A stretch of 37,295 nucleotides of DNA from a virus: positions 1-37,295 of the IMG/VR virus record IMGVR_UViG_3300033049_000022, one strand, 5' to 3'. The notes under the pieces were generated by a model. That model saw only the letters and a program-made list of their open reading frames with translations. It did no database searches and was not told where the DNA came from. This document shows, piece after piece, positions 20,140 through 29,633 of the stretch (its first letter is position 1; every line of letters starts with the position of its first letter). Position numbers and translations under genes: made by a program.

Positions 20140-21589
20140 CTTTTGTCACCCTCTCGAAATCTATCCCTTGTGCAAAATTCCAACTAGCAGCACTAAGGGT
20201 GTTCATCTGGAAGCTCTGGTATCTATCATTCGTCCGTGGAGAGACGGAACCATCATTCTCAGGGGTTATTGGCCCCTCTGTTGTTGTGGCAACCTGTAGT
20301 TTTTCCCGGTGAAGAACAGAAATCGTGTGTGTTCCGTCTATAGCCCCACGCAAGCCCCGCGTCCAGACCTTCTTACCGTCACTAACCAGCGTCCCGGTAT
20401 TACTAAAGATAAACTCACCCATTTTTAAAGTAGCGGCTAGGGCATCGCCGTTAAGCGTCATCATCTGGTTGGAGGTGTTAAATGCCGCTAAACGCCTGCG
20501 CCCGCCTAAAAGCAATGGATCGTCCAAACTTGTAACTGTAGGAAAGCCAGTTAAAGGCACGTCATCAATAGAACCTGCAATATCATCGATGCTAATCGTC
20601 TCGTCACGGGTAGATAATAGAACCTGAACCGTCAATTCAATATCAGAAAACTGGTTTTGCCCTACGTTGTAAATCAACAGCCGATTAACCACGCTACCCC
20701 CAGACGGATAGGCCCAAATAACCAACCGTCTTTCAGGATCAATTGTGGCAGTTACTAAATCAAGATTATCAAAGTCCAGCCGATTGAATAAAGTCTGGTT
20801 AACCTTACCCTCTCCGATATTACGCCCGCCAGTACCAGTAAAGGCTTCAATGCCCTCTTCTGACCAATAATATGTAATTGCCCCCAACTGGACAATAGAA
20901 CCCGATACAAAGCACCCTCTAGCACTCTCGATAATATCAAATGAGAATACCAAATCCCCGCCAACAAAGTTCATCCTGGTAACAGAGGTTTCCTGTAATA
21001 TGGTCCCAAAGTCGCCACCCGTAATACCTTTAAGCGGCCCACCTTCGATAAGGGCCTGAATGCCGGAACTATTAAGGGTAGGCGTCCAGCTATCAACATC
21101 ATTCCGCGCCGACCATTGGATAAATCTATCACTCCCAACGGTAACAGGGCCAACAACCACAAAATCCCGTACAATAGCAATAAACTGACTTATAGGTGAG
21201 GCGTCTATCTCTTCAAATCCAGTTGCCGCCCCGGCCCGTATCTTCTGAATCTTATCGGAACCGTTAACAGCCAAGATCAAAGACCCGAACTGTGCATATT
21301 TCCATTGGTTGAACGGTAAAACATTATAGACCTTGGAACTTGCATCAGTCCAAAGCCCGTTACTCAGTAAGTAAAGTTTGGTTGCATCCCCGGCGAATAC
21401 ATAGCTAGTCCCGTCCGTCTGCTTAAACGATGCCGCGCCCTGACACCTAGCGTCAAGCGCATCAGTAACCACGACACCAGCCTGAAACGGCGCATAGCCA
21501 CCAGCAGTAGGAACAACATTCAGCGCAATGGTCGTGCCTGGGTTCTCTAAAGATGGTCTATCTGGGAGCCATTCGCCGAAAGGTATCAT
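20129..21589 (-). CDS. Tail nozzle / stabilisation protein (P22 gp10-like), 486 aa
   Basis: Begins MIPFGEWLPDRPSLENPGTT, and the P.ADWLPD.P.....L.NV.P...GY.P pattern is typical of podovirus nozzle proteins with a beta-propeller. Later ITYYWSEEGIEAFTGTG and VIWAYPSGGSVVNRLLIYNV are propeller blades. In P22-like virions gp10 closes the portal-adaptor channel and holds the tailspikes. It overlaps the adaptor gene by ATGA, as expected for gp4/gp10 partners. Confidence 0.8.
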   Translation of the reverse strand: MIPFGEWLPDRPSLENPGTTIALNVVPTAGGYAPFQAGVVVTDALDARCQGAASFKQTDGTSYVFAGDATKLYLLSNGLWTDASSKVYNVLPFNQWKYAQFGSLILAVNGSDKIQKIRAGAATGFEEIDASPISQFIAIVRDFVVVGPVTVGSDRFIQWSARNDVDSWTPTLNSSGIQALIEGGPLKGITGGDFGTILQETSVTRMNFVGGDLVFSFDIIESARGCFVSGSIVQLGAITYYWSEEGIEAFTGTGGRNIGEGKVNQTLFNRLDFDNLDLVTATIDPERRLVIWAYPSGGSVVNRLLIYNVGQNQFSDIELTVQVLLSTRDETISIDDIAGSIDDVPLTGFPTVTSLDDPLLLGGRRRLAAFNTSNQMMTLNGDALAATLKMGEFIFSNTGTLVSDGKKVWTRGLRGAIDGTHTISVLHREKLQVATTTEGPITPENDGSVSPRTNDRYQSFQMNTLSAASWNFAQGIDFERVTKGGR

Positions 21590-22215
21590 CCTAACCTCGC
21601 TACTACGGGGTTAACACCGATCTGCTTAACCTGTCCTGCCCATTTTCGCCTTGCGTCTTGGCTTTTCATGTCAAAAATCCAACCGTCAACAATGGCGATA
21701 TGTTGCGCCGCATCCACATCATCACGTAAAAACTTTTGTGCAACCGCCAAAGTAGCAGACAGGTAAACATCAGGGAAATCTAGGATTAGGTAATTGGTGG
21801 GCGAACCAGTGGACAGGCTGATCAATTTACGGAAATAAATAACCTCAACCTCATCTCCCTCTATATCAGGGGAAAATTTAAACTGACCATCAACAATGGA
21901 GATAAACCAGGGATTGCCTGTCAAACTGCCGTAACTTGTCATCTGTGCCGGGGTAATGAACGTCAGGGGCTTGTCAGGGTTTCCAATAACATACGCCTGC
22001 CTAAGACCATTAAAACCATCAGGCAACGCAATAAACGCCCCTGCTGGTACAGTGGCCCTAGAACGCTCCTCATTGTCCAAGGTGGCAAGATCACGCCGGA
22101 ACTTAGACTCAGCTAATTGAATAAATCCCTTAACCGTGTCGTCGGTAGTGTTGGAATTATTAAGCCAAAGCTTAACCTCTGCTATCAATGTTGTGAAGTC
22201 TGTTATAAGTGCCAT
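21586..22215 (-). CDS. Head-to-tail adaptor protein (gp4/gp11-like), 209 aa
   Basis: Opens ALITDFTTLIAEVKLWLNNS, then FIQLAESKFRRDLATLDNEE and later YLILDFPDVYLSATLAVAQK, the helix order of podovirus adaptor proteins (F...AE..+.R.L......R......LP.D......). It forms a ring of twelve under the portal and connects to the nozzle. The gene lies directly before the nozzle gene and is coupled by ATGA. Confidence 0.75.
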   Translation of the reverse strand: MALITDFTTLIAEVKLWLNNSNTTDDTVKGFIQLAESKFRRDLATLDNEERSRATVPAGAFIALPDGFNGLRQAYVIGNPDKPLTFITPAQMTSYGSLTGNPWFISIVDGQFKFSPDIEGDEVEVIYFRKLISLSTGSPTNYLILDFPDVYLSATLAVAQKFLRDDVDAAQHIAIVDGWIFDMKSQDARRKWAGQVKQIGVNPVVARLG

Positions 22216-22526
22216 TATAAAACCAATTCACTTGTTCTTAGGTATCTATATTCATTTGAATTAAGCTTACGTTTAAGACGTTCGGCATGGTCGGGGTTAT
22301 AAATATTCAACCCCTCTTCTTGCAACCATTTAACCTGAAGGATAGCCGGGATGGAGGCAACATGATTGTATGCGTCACTGTATATCCGCTTGCCAATCTC
22401 AGTTGCTTTGGCTTTGTTAAAATTCAGATGGCCGCCGATTTCCTGACTTTTGGAGATGTTGAATGTATCACCCTTAATCTCCATCGTGGTTTTAATACCG
22501 TTTCTGTCAGAAATTACACGCTTCAT
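22215..22526 (-). CDS. Hypothetical structural-region protein, 103 aa
   Basis: The product begins MKRVISDRNGIKTTMEIKGD and has a helix NKAKATEIGKRIYSDAYNHV followed by IPAILQVKWLQEEGLNIYNP and basic ERLKRKLNSNEYRYLRT. It resembles small conserved proteins between capsid and adaptor genes in podoviruses with DUF5309 capsids. It may assist head completion. Coupled to neighbours by ATGA and TAATG. Confidence 0.65.
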   Translation of the reverse strand: MKRVISDRNGIKTTMEIKGDTFNISKSQEIGGHLNFNKAKATEIGKRIYSDAYNHVASIPAILQVKWLQEEGLNIYNPDHAERLKRKLNSNEYRYLRTSELVL

Positions 22527-22738
22527 AGAATTTTAACCTGGCCGTTATTTTCCATAAGTACAGCATTAGCATGGCTAACCTGTGCAACATCGCCATCAAC
22601 CCAATTGCCGTGCTGGTTTTGTGTCGCTGTCAATTTCTTGCCGCCGCCCAAATGGACATTAGAACAAATACATTTAATAGTTACTAATTCTTGTTCTTGT
22701 TCTTTAGGCTTAGGGCCGGGTTTCTTTTTGTCAGTCAT
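22523..22738 (-). CDS. Hypothetical structural-region protein, 71 aa
   Basis: A lysine/proline-rich start (MTDKKKPGPKPKEQEQE) is followed by VTIKCICSNVHLGGGKKL and a beta-rich end. The pattern of ...G...L..G....V....A..L...G.v... is like small capsid-adjacent proteins. A zinc site is possible but only two cysteines are present. Stop and next start overlap by ATGA. Confidence 0.6.
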   Translation of the reverse strand: MTDKKKPGPKPKEQEQELVTIKCICSNVHLGGGKKLTATQNQHGNWVDGDVAQVSHANAVLMENNGQVKIL

Positions 22739-22757
22739 AATATTTCCTTAAGTTGGT

Positions 22758-22777
22758 GGGGCGACCTAAGCCGCCCC
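22758..22777 (-). terminator. Hairpin downstream of the capsid gene
   Basis: GGGGCG (22758-22763) and CGCCCC (22772-22777) pair around an 8-base loop, eight bases after the capsid stop. The minus-strand side is followed by ACCAACTTAAGG, not a U-run, so full termination is unlikely. Such hairpins often lower transcription after the most abundant late product or protect its mRNA. Confidence 0.4.
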
Positions 22778-22784
22778 GGTTAGA

Positions 22785-23750
22785 TTATACTGCAACGTCT
22801 GCCACAACAAAGTGAGCAGCTTCATTCTTAACTTCAAGGGTATATTCCTCGTTGATAAGACGTTTCTCAGCATCACCAGTTTTGGCAAGTTCCATGCTGG
22901 CCATTGGGCGAAGCACCGATTTAGCAACCATGTTGGGATCAACCCCGATAACATCACGGTCGGTCATGCCATACGGATGAGGAACAGCGGTCAGTGTACC
23001 GAAGTCACCGACATATACATCAGCCGCCCCGATAATGGAGGTCATGGCCTTGGAATCTACCGTGGTATTAACGCGAGTTGCGGAAATCCCAGCGAAACCA
23101 CTAAAGACCTGTTTCAATGGCCCGTCCATGAACAACATAGTAGGCTTACCCCCGCTGGTAAAGGCAGAGGCTTGGGCAGCCTTCAACAGTGTTTCCGTAA
23201 AGGTCCGAAGCGTCCCAGGGGAAGCAGCGGCAACGATACCAGAAGAGAAACCACCATCAGAACCACCAAGACCACGTTCTGTATTAGTTTCCAACCATGC
23301 CAGAATACCGGCAGATTGACGGGCAGTGGTAGACACGCCAGCAACGGAAGCCTTATTAGATAGCATCTGTTTTTCAATGTCGCGCTTCAATTCAATGCCA
23401 CGCGTAACCAACTGGAAAGCCATTTCATCAGAACGACCGGCCTGGATAACAGCCTGGTTGGTGCCTGATACAATCGCGTCTTTATCTGAAATTTGCGTTC
23501 TGTTGCCCACTCGTACAGTACGAGAAGCAGCCGCAAAAGTGGTATCATCACCTTCAAGCTGTGCGTTGGTATCAACAGCAGCAGCCAGATCGTGAGTCTG
23601 CCACTCATGGAAAGTCTGAGTTGCCTTAGTGCTTCCGATATTGGAAGTAAATGGGGTGTCTTCTGGGGTGATTTGATAGATAGTATCAGAGAGGTCTTCC
23701 CGGATACCGATTGTATCAAAGGTTAGGTTGGTATTTGCTACGATAGCCAT
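22785..23750 (-). CDS. Major capsid protein (DUF5309/SU10 type), 321 aa
   Basis: The start TFDTIGIREDLSDTIYQITP with TPFTSNIGSTKATQTFHEWQ is the recognisable opening of the SU10/DUF5309 capsid family (HK97 fold). Further features are AATSRTVRVGN-like NRTQISDKDAIVSGTNQ and the C-terminal TLEVKNEAAHFVVADV. It follows the scaffold-like gene by four bases, is preceded by a purine-rich ribosome site, and is followed by a hairpin. It forms the icosahedral shell. Confidence 0.88.
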   Translation of the reverse strand: MAIVANTNLTFDTIGIREDLSDTIYQITPEDTPFTSNIGSTKATQTFHEWQTHDLAAAVDTNAQLEGDDTTFAAASRTVRVGNRTQISDKDAIVSGTNQAVIQAGRSDEMAFQLVTRGIELKRDIEKQMLSNKASVAGVSTTARQSAGILAWLETNTERGLGGSDGGFSSGIVAAASPGTLRTFTETLLKAAQASAFTSGGKPTMLFMDGPLKQVFSGFAGISATRVNTTVDSKAMTSIIGAADVYVGDFGTLTAVPHPYGMTDRDVIGVDPNMVAKSVLRPMASMELAKTGDAEKRLINEEYTLEVKNEAAHFVVADVAV

Positions 23751-23754
23751 TGTC

Positions 23755-24651
23755 TTAGCCTTTATTAAGACCTAGTAAGGCTCCTGCTGACGCGGGGCTT
23801 AGGTCTTTATTAAATTTAGCAATAGCAGACTTAAGATCGGCTTTCTGTGCAGGTTGTGGATTAGAGCTACCACCAGATAATGATTTAGGTTTAGGCGTTT
23901 GCTTGGCTGCTTTGCCTCGCGCCACCGCCTCTCTATATTTCATAGATTCATAGAGTATAATCATTTGGTTTGCCGGGGTTGTTGGGAAAGCCTGCGCGGC
24001 TTGCTCCATCGTAATACCCTGAACTTTGACTGCATGTTCCGCCAATTTCTGGCGAAGTGCTGGCCCTTTCTCATTATCCACAAATTCCGGTAACACCTCT
24101 TGATATACCTTGATCTCATTTTCTTGCCATATTTTCCGCTTCTCAGCGTCTTCAAGGCTTAAGTCATCATCTAACTTTTTAGCCTCCTCCAAACCCTTTT
24201 CATACTTTGAATTAGCAAGATGATAAGCATCTGAATCGAATGACTCGTGTTCTGGATCAAGCATATCGGTTGAAGGTTTACGGGAACCTGACTTTAACCG
24301 ATCAGATAATTCTACTTTCTGCTGATTAACACCCTCACGCTCTTTATCAAGTTCTTTGCGTTGGAGTGCGGTTTCGTCCTGACCTTTTCGGATATTCAAA
24401 TCTCTTTCACGTTCGCGTAAGGCTAAACTAACCTGGATATCGCGGGGGAGTGTAGAGAAAGATTCTTTTTCAGTCTTGGACCATGAGTTAGGCGCGTCAA
24501 TTGCGGGACTTTCATCCGTTTCTATCACCTGGGTAGTATCTTCAATTTCTATTTCTGGTGTGGAAACTTCCACTTCGGCTACTTCTTGTTCAGGGGAGGC
24601 TTGAGCCTTAACGGCGGATACAGCGTCCTGAACGGCTTGAGCATTAGCCAT
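23755..24651 (-). CDS. Scaffolding-like protein, 298 aa
   Basis: Acidic N-terminus (AEVEVSTPEIEIEDTTQVIE), then NSWSKTEKESFSTLPRDIQV and long charged coiled-coil segments (LREREERD-like RKELDKEREGVNQQKVELSD), and a basic C-terminus (KQTPKPKSLSGGS...LLGLNKG). This is the usual make-up of phage scaffolds, whose basic C-terminal helix binds the capsid protein. Position immediately before the capsid gene supports this. Confidence 0.7.
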   Translation of the reverse strand: MANAQAVQDAVSAVKAQASPEQEVAEVEVSTPEIEIEDTTQVIETDESPAIDAPNSWSKTEKESFSTLPRDIQVSLALRERERDLNIRKGQDETALQRKELDKEREGVNQQKVELSDRLKSGSRKPSTDMLDPEHESFDSDAYHLANSKYEKGLEEAKKLDDDLSLEDAEKRKIWQENEIKVYQEVLPEFVDNEKGPALRQKLAEHAVKVQGITMEQAAQAFPTTPANQMIILYESMKYREAVARGKAAKQTPKPKSLSGGSSNPQPAQKADLKSAIAKFNKDLSPASAGALLGLNKG

Positions 24652-24663
24652 ACTTTAAACTCC

Positions 24664-24960
24664 TTAGGGCATAACCCGTTCTAACAAAGTGGGCTTTCCA
24701 ACCCGTTTAATCTGGTCTAACGTTTCCATAGCGTGTTTGCCGTTGTTGATGTCAGACAATAGGTATTCTAATACCCTATCGGCAATTTTGCAAGCTATTG
24801 CTAAATTACGCCTACCGTCATTGTCGCTGATCTTTAATTCAAGTATTGCTTTAATGGATTCAGCCTTGAACTCTGCAATCTTCTTTTCCACTAAAGTCAG
24901 GTCTTGATAAGCATCCCGGCCACGGGCTATAATCTTTGCATAATCTACGTTATCCCGCAA
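24664..24960 (-). CDS. Hypothetical helical protein, 98 aa
   Basis: Entirely helical by composition (LTLVEKKIAEFKAESIKAIL; DRVLEYLLSDINNG), beginning MRDNVDYAKIIARGRDAYQD. It overlaps the portal stop by 11 bases and precedes the scaffold. Small helical proteins in this spot are common in podoviruses with 700-residue portals, but no role is established. Confidence 0.65.
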   Translation of the reverse strand: MRDNVDYAKIIARGRDAYQDLTLVEKKIAEFKAESIKAILELKISDNDGRRNLAIACKIADRVLEYLLSDINNGKHAMETLDQIKRVGKPTLLERVMP

Positions 24961-27151
24961 TGTCGCCTCCTATATTCACGCCTGACCCGATGTTGTTGGC
25001 ACGTTCTGCGAAGTCAACGCCCATCTTTGTTCCTTCTGCAACTGCGTTAATTTCTATCTGCTTGTCCTTTAATTGCAATTCAGCTTGGGCAACGGCGGTT
25101 TTGAAGTCAAACTCTAGGCCAAGTTCACGGGCTTTTAACTGTAGCTCTTGCGTGATCTGGAATATCTTAACCTGCCGGTCCTGTTCATTGTCGTTCTGTG
25201 TAATCTGAGCATTCATTACATTCTTCTGTTGCTCAACCTGTAATTTTTCACGGGCTATCTGTGCGTCTGATTCAATCTTAACCAGTGCAGGATCAGGGGC
25301 GGGGGCTGGTGGCTCTGTTCTACTCTCATCGTCAATCACATTAAAGAATGCGTCAGTCGATTTAAAGCCTTGCAGTATGGTAATTCGGTTTAATGTATAT
25401 CTGATCTGTGACAGCTTGACCAAATCCCCGTCTTGGAAGCCCTGTAGCTGAAACGCTTCTTTCTGCTGTACAAGTATCTGGCCCAACTGCCCGATCTGTT
25501 CCGCCTTGGTGCCAGTGCCTAAACCCACATTAATCTGCATGTCAGTCCGGTTAATCCAAGACCTCGGGTCAACATCGGTAAAGGTGCCGTTCAGTCTCAG
25601 AGACAAAGGCTTATCACCGGAATGAGATTTAAGCGCATGATGGATATTAATCATCAAGTCCTTTAACCCTGTCTCGGCAAAGATACGAGCAATCAATTTA
25701 GTAGATTTAAGCATATCCGCCCGTGTGCCTGAAAACTCTGTAGCAGACATATCTTTCCGTATTGCATCAGGGTCCATAGACTGCCCGAACCGCTGCACAC
25801 CCGTCCGTTCCGTTCTCACTGTGTCGAAATACTGAGTGAGGGAAACCATATCACCGGCAATGCTGTTATTCTCCGCATATGTAAACGCCTGTCGAACGTC
25901 ACCACGGACCATAATAGGAGAGCCGGGACGATTCATCAGCACGTCATCAACAGTACTTTCAGCAGCCCCACTCTCACTGATAATAGGCCGCTGGTTGTTC
26001 ATCGCCGCCGCATTATCCAGAGCCGCCCGAACCAAGAAAGTTCTAATCCGTTGCAGGTCCATCACCAAATCAGCAATGGATATGCCGAATATCTGGTGTG
26101 GCTCGATAATTGGGGTCATGGTGGAGATAGGAACACGGGTAATTCTGGTTTTATCCAGCAGGACGGTATCATCTGATCCGGTCATGACATGCCACAACTC
26201 AGCCTTGCCATTCTCGTTCACATCAATACGAATGTAATTGTCGGCAACGTCAACTTTCTGCATAGCCCGGTTATTCGTTACCGTGGTTCGATCATCCTGG
26301 AATAACGTATCTCTGGCAAGATCTTCTTCTGTCTGTGTGCTGCCAACTGTAATCAGTGCCGCGACTAAGGCCCGACTAATACCCATTTCAAGCAATGAAC
26401 CCCGCGTAACATGCTTTGGAACATGGCGCACAAGGGCTGCGGTTTGTAGGCTTAGAGCATTACGGCTGATTGCCACCTCATCAGGGGGGATAGCCTGAAC
26501 ACGAACTTGAGAGGCATCCTTAGAGCGTTTGGTCGTGACGTCGTGAGTTGTCAGGATGATTTCTTTCTCTGGCCCCGCTGTCGGTAGTCCATCCTCACCC
26601 ACAATAATCGAAGGGGCAAACTCTCCGGTCTTCTCTGTCAGTGTCTCAACATCGGTAATCTCAATAGCATCATCATCTTGCAATGTGGCAAAGACTTCTT
26701 CATCAATGCCGAAATATTCCTCAACCTCATCAGTTACCCGATCTTCCCATGAAACCTTGGTAAAGCCGTTCTTGACCATCAGAGCATCTTTGATAAACGT
26801 ATACAATACCAAGAACCCCGCGTTCTGCTGATAGAATACATGATTTACAACATCGGTTTCCTGTTGGGCTTTCTCAACATCGTCTTCATCCTCAGGCATG
26901 AACTCCATAATGTCTTCGGATGATGCGAATATCTCAAGCAAATCAGGTAGGATAGATTCAACGGTTTCAAACACATCCCGCATTGTGACTTTGGACCATC
27001 CAGGGAGAGGCGGAAAATCATCCATCTTGCCATGAAAGTAATCTATGGCCGCTGCACGTTGTTTGCCTAACTCGCTGTCAACGTCTGAGGTCCCTATTGT
27101 GTTGGCGGCTTCTGCTTTGACTGCTTCTAAAATTTGTTTATCTGATAACAT
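24950..27151 (-). CDS. Portal protein, 733 aa
   Basis: Features of large podovirus portals: AAAIDYFHGKMDDFPPLPGW, then WSKVTMRDVFETVESILPDL, FASSEDIMEFMPEDEDDVEK, an ITRVPISTMTPIIEPHQIFG strand region, ALDNAAAMNNQRPIIS, RTERTGVQRFGQSMDPDAIR and a long C-terminal coiled-coil barrel (SDAQIAREKLQVEQQKNVMN). It shares one base with the terminase stop (TAATG). The portal forms the twelve-fold DNA gateway and docks the packaging motor. Confidence 0.88.
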   Translation of the reverse strand: MLSDKQILEAVKAEAANTIGTSDVDSELGKQRAAAIDYFHGKMDDFPPLPGWSKVTMRDVFETVESILPDLLEIFASSEDIMEFMPEDEDDVEKAQQETDVVNHVFYQQNAGFLVLYTFIKDALMVKNGFTKVSWEDRVTDEVEEYFGIDEEVFATLQDDDAIEITDVETLTEKTGEFAPSIIVGEDGLPTAGPEKEIILTTHDVTTKRSKDASQVRVQAIPPDEVAISRNALSLQTAALVRHVPKHVTRGSLLEMGISRALVAALITVGSTQTEEDLARDTLFQDDRTTVTNNRAMQKVDVADNYIRIDVNENGKAELWHVMTGSDDTVLLDKTRITRVPISTMTPIIEPHQIFGISIADLVMDLQRIRTFLVRAALDNAAAMNNQRPIISESGAAESTVDDVLMNRPGSPIMVRGDVRQAFTYAENNSIAGDMVSLTQYFDTVRTERTGVQRFGQSMDPDAIRKDMSATEFSGTRADMLKSTKLIARIFAETGLKDLMINIHHALKSHSGDKPLSLRLNGTFTDVDPRSWINRTDMQINVGLGTGTKAEQIGQLGQILVQQKEAFQLQGFQDGDLVKLSQIRYTLNRITILQGFKSTDAFFNVIDDESRTEPPAPAPDPALVKIESDAQIAREKLQVEQQKNVMNAQITQNDNEQDRQVKIFQITQELQLKARELGLEFDFKTAVAQAELQLKDKQIEINAVAEGTKMGVDFAERANNIGSGVNIGGDIAG

Positions 27152-28437
27152 TATGGCATACTAACCTGTTGATAATTGCGCCGGGGCCTCTTAACTCTGC
27201 CCATTACTGTGTGTGCTACCGCCAATAATCCAAAAGCATCAGCCCCGTGACTTGACCAATCATGCTTAGGGCCTAAACCAATTTGACGAGTTTCGTCTAT
27301 GTTTTCGTGATACCATCCTAACGCATCCAACCCAGCTTCGCAAGTTTCTTCATTAAACCAGATAGATGGGAACAGCCGCCTAGCAGCATCAACACGGGCC
27401 ATTACAGCCCCCTTGCCTTGATTGGGTATCACAACAACTTCAAAACCAGCCTGACGCAATGCGCTTTCGTAGCTCACATCAAAGACCTTATCATTAGTTG
27501 ACCCATCGTGGGGAAGAACACAATGAACCTTTTCATAACCATGCTCTTTCAACCAATTAATGTGGGTGGCTAAGTCCTGCCCTTGAGCCTCGTAATAATC
27601 CAAGACCCTGACTTCTTTGCCGATGAATTGTGCTATCCAAATTGACACGGCATCAGCTTTCGCTCCTGTCCCGCCAATATCCCAAAAGGCGCGAGTGGTC
27701 ATAAGAGGATCAGCGGCAACCCTTCCTATTCGCCCGTCGTTCCGCGCCTCTGTTAATCGTGAAGCATAATAAGCCCCCGCGTTGACGGTAGCATATTTAC
27801 CTTCCCAGATATGGGGGTATTGGTCGGGGTCGTTTTCTTTGTCGAATAGCCGTTCAGCATCCAGCACGTTGGGAAAAAACGGGTTGTCACTATAATTAGC
27901 TTCTACGATAATACTGTCAGGGGGGAGAATGTCGCCACGTAGCAACTTATCAACTGGATCATTCTTGTGTTGGGGGTTCCATGAAAACCAAAGCTCCGAA
28001 CCTTCTGCCCGGATTGTGGGACGTAACAAGCTTAAAGACCGCGATGATAGGGCTTGCGCTTCTTCTACCCAGGCTATCATAAACCCTTCAAGAGATTTAA
28101 TGCTGTCCGCGTTTTGATCCTTCAAGCCGTTAAAGATAATCAACCCGCCGCCTGGTGCTTCTATCCTATCCGCCAATATGCGGAAACCAGCATGGGGAAA
28201 GTGTCGCCGTATCATATCTTCAATGATCAGTTTGGCGGAATCCTTCAAAGACTTCTGGACTTCGCGCAAGCAAACTGCCCGGGTTCCAGGGTGCAGGACG
28301 CAATACTCAACCAATAGCGCGGCAAAGAAAAAGGATTTCCCGCTTCCCCTACCGCCGTATGAGCCTTTGTACCGGCTTGGCTGTAGGAGAGGCAGGAATA
28401 CCCTAGGTGTTTGTATCTCTACTGTGTCTGCTTTCAA
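27151..28437 (-). CDS. terL: Terminase large subunit, 428 aa
   Basis: Walker A GGRGSGKS (28-35), Walker B MIAWVEEA (119-126), a coupling SWNPQHKNDPVD segment and an RNase H-like nuclease half (FWDIGGTGAKADAVSIW; VLPHDGSTND; SSHGADAFGLL) with the expected Asp residues. This is a PBSX/Terminase_3-like packaging ATPase and nuclease. The start is TTG at 28437 with AGGA six bases before it; no nearby ATG fits the conserved N-terminus. Confidence 0.9.
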   Translation of the reverse strand: MKADTVEIQTPRVFLPLLQPSRYKGSYGGRGSGKSFFFAALLVEYCVLHPGTRAVCLREVQKSLKDSAKLIIEDMIRRHFPHAGFRILADRIEAPGGGLIIFNGLKDQNADSIKSLEGFMIAWVEEAQALSSRSLSLLRPTIRAEGSELWFSWNPQHKNDPVDKLLRGDILPPDSIIVEANYSDNPFFPNVLDAERLFDKENDPDQYPHIWEGKYATVNAGAYYASRLTEARNDGRIGRVAADPLMTTRAFWDIGGTGAKADAVSIWIAQFIGKEVRVLDYYEAQGQDLATHINWLKEHGYEKVHCVLPHDGSTNDKVFDVSYESALRQAGFEVVVIPNQGKGAVMARVDAARRLFPSIWFNEETCEAGLDALGWYHENIDETRQIGLGPKHDWSSHGADAFGLLAVAHTVMGRVKRPRRNYQQVSMP

Positions 28438-28445
28438 AAAGCTTC

Positions 28446-28901
28446 CTATGCGTTGGTCAGTGCACTTGACATAACATAATTACCATTCGGTAGCTTAACA
28501 CCAAGAAACGCAACTTCTGATCCCAAATCAAGCCAGTCAAGGTCAAGAATGCCCGTTGCCTCAGTGGTGCATTTAAAGACCTTCTTGGCCACGACAATCA
28601 ATATTGCGCCATCACCAGCGGCACCAAGGGTAATGCCTGTTGAACCACCCGTTACAACATACGCCGTGCGAGCAGCATTCAAGAATACAGTAACTTCAAC
28701 CTCTTCTACATAGTCGATTGCTACGCCTTCGGAATCGGTGAGTGTTACAACAATATCCCGCGTGTTGGCGGTTGTTGCACCTTCTGCGCTCACTGTGATT
28801 GTCGCGCCAACTGCTGGCTGTGTAATGTCGATATCCCTGGACTGTAGCTGGTTGTTGTCGCCTACTTGCAGGATGCGGCCTATAATTGATTTCTGTGACA
28901 T
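28446..28901 (-). CDS. Hypothetical beta-rich structural protein, 151 aa
   Basis: A Thr/Val/Gly-rich product with Ig-like strand pattern (TITVSAEGATTANTRDIVVT; VEVTVFLNAARTAYVVTGG; GDGAILIVVAKKVF) and conserved-looking WLDLGSEVAFLGVKLPNG. It may be a head decoration or fibre-associated protein. It sits just upstream of the large terminase, where podoviruses with this portal type often encode a similar protein. AAAGGACT serves as ribosome site. Confidence 0.6.
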   Translation of the reverse strand: MSQKSIIGRILQVGDNNQLQSRDIDITQPAVGATITVSAEGATTANTRDIVVTLTDSEGVAIDYVEEVEVTVFLNAARTAYVVTGGSTGITLGAAGDGAILIVVAKKVFKCTTEATGILDLDWLDLGSEVAFLGVKLPNGNYVMSSALTNA

Positions 28902-28992
28902 GTGTAGTCCTTTTGCTTAATTGCTTTTGCTGGGCAGGTTTGCCGGGAGCAGTTTACCATATACCTCTACCAAATGATAGCGACACCCTCAA

Positions 28993-29160
28993 TCATGTTA
29001 TCTTCACCAGCCTTATGCTTGTTACCTCGGGATTATGCAAGAGTTCAAGTACGGCGCGGCTGATCTCTTTATGCCCTACACATTTACCACAATTCTTGAC
29101 AATCTTTCGGCCATCCTTACCTATGACTTTAGCAATACATGGGCTACCTGGTATCATCAT
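28993..29160 (-). CDS. Small cysteine-containing protein, 55 aa
   Basis: Begins MMIPGSPCIAKVIGKDGRKI and contains KNCGKCVGHKEI, then a helix SRAVLELLHNPEVTSIRLV. ATG 29160 overlaps the upstream stop (ATGA); 29157 is an alternative. The CxxC-like pair with a nearby Cys and His could hold zinc. It resembles the last strand-helix-strand of a small phage protein, but no family is recognised. The 91 bases after it are non-coding. Confidence 0.6.
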   Translation of the reverse strand: MMIPGSPCIAKVIGKDGRKIVKNCGKCVGHKEISRAVLELLHNPEVTSIRLVKIT

Positions 29161-29633
29161 TGTTTTAGCTCCTTCATTCCATAAGTTTCTTCAATCATCA
29201 ATCCGCTAGTTTTAATCCCCAGCCCATTAGCCACACCAAGCCAGTATGCTGCCGAGGGCCTTTGCCCGTGGTATTCGTCACACATCCCCACACCAAGCAA
29301 TGATATCTCATCAACACCCTCATAGATCGCCTGTGCAAGCATGTATGATATTGTGGACCCGAACGACCTGAAATATCTCTTTGCCATCTCCTCGGTCTGT
29401 ATTGGCGTTGCTGTGGGGTATATGTGGGCTAAATGCTCAGGGACATAGAACGGCACCCAGGGATCATCTATGAACATCTTCAGTACGCTGGATTCACCTA
29501 TCTGCTCGTGGCATTCAAATGCTCTGTCATACCGCTTGAAATGGCTGAGGTATAGCGCAATGATCCATATCTCATGGCCGTCGGGGATTGTGTCGGTGAA
29601 GTCTGCCATTCCTACGATACAGACCTTTCTCAT
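29157..29633 (-). CDS. Rossmann-like conserved phage protein, 158 aa
   Basis: Begins MRKVCIVGMADFTDTIPDGH, a strand and turn like the start of a nucleotide-binding fold, then WIIALYLSHFKRYDRAFECH, and later AIYEGVDEISLLGVGMCDEY. The order of IVG, W..N/AL, R.D..FE.H and I.LLG..M recalls DUF115-like or motility-accessory-type proteins found on phage genomes. Enzymatic activity is not established. Coupled to neighbours on both sides by ATGA. Confidence 0.6.
   Translation of the reverse strand: MRKVCIVGMADFTDTIPDGHEIWIIALYLSHFKRYDRAFECHEQIGESSVLKMFIDDPWVPFYVPEHLAHIYPTATPIQTEEMAKRYFRSFGSTISYMLAQAIYEGVDEISLLGVGMCDEYHGQRPSAAYWLGVANGLGIKTSGLMIEETYGMKELKQ

Noticed and set aside
15965-26831. Long open frames on the plus strand across the structural genes (for example 15965-16603, 22812-23363, 25836-26237)
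   Set aside because: They are antisense to well-supported virion genes, lack ribosome sites, and have proline/serine-rich compositions typical of mirror readings.
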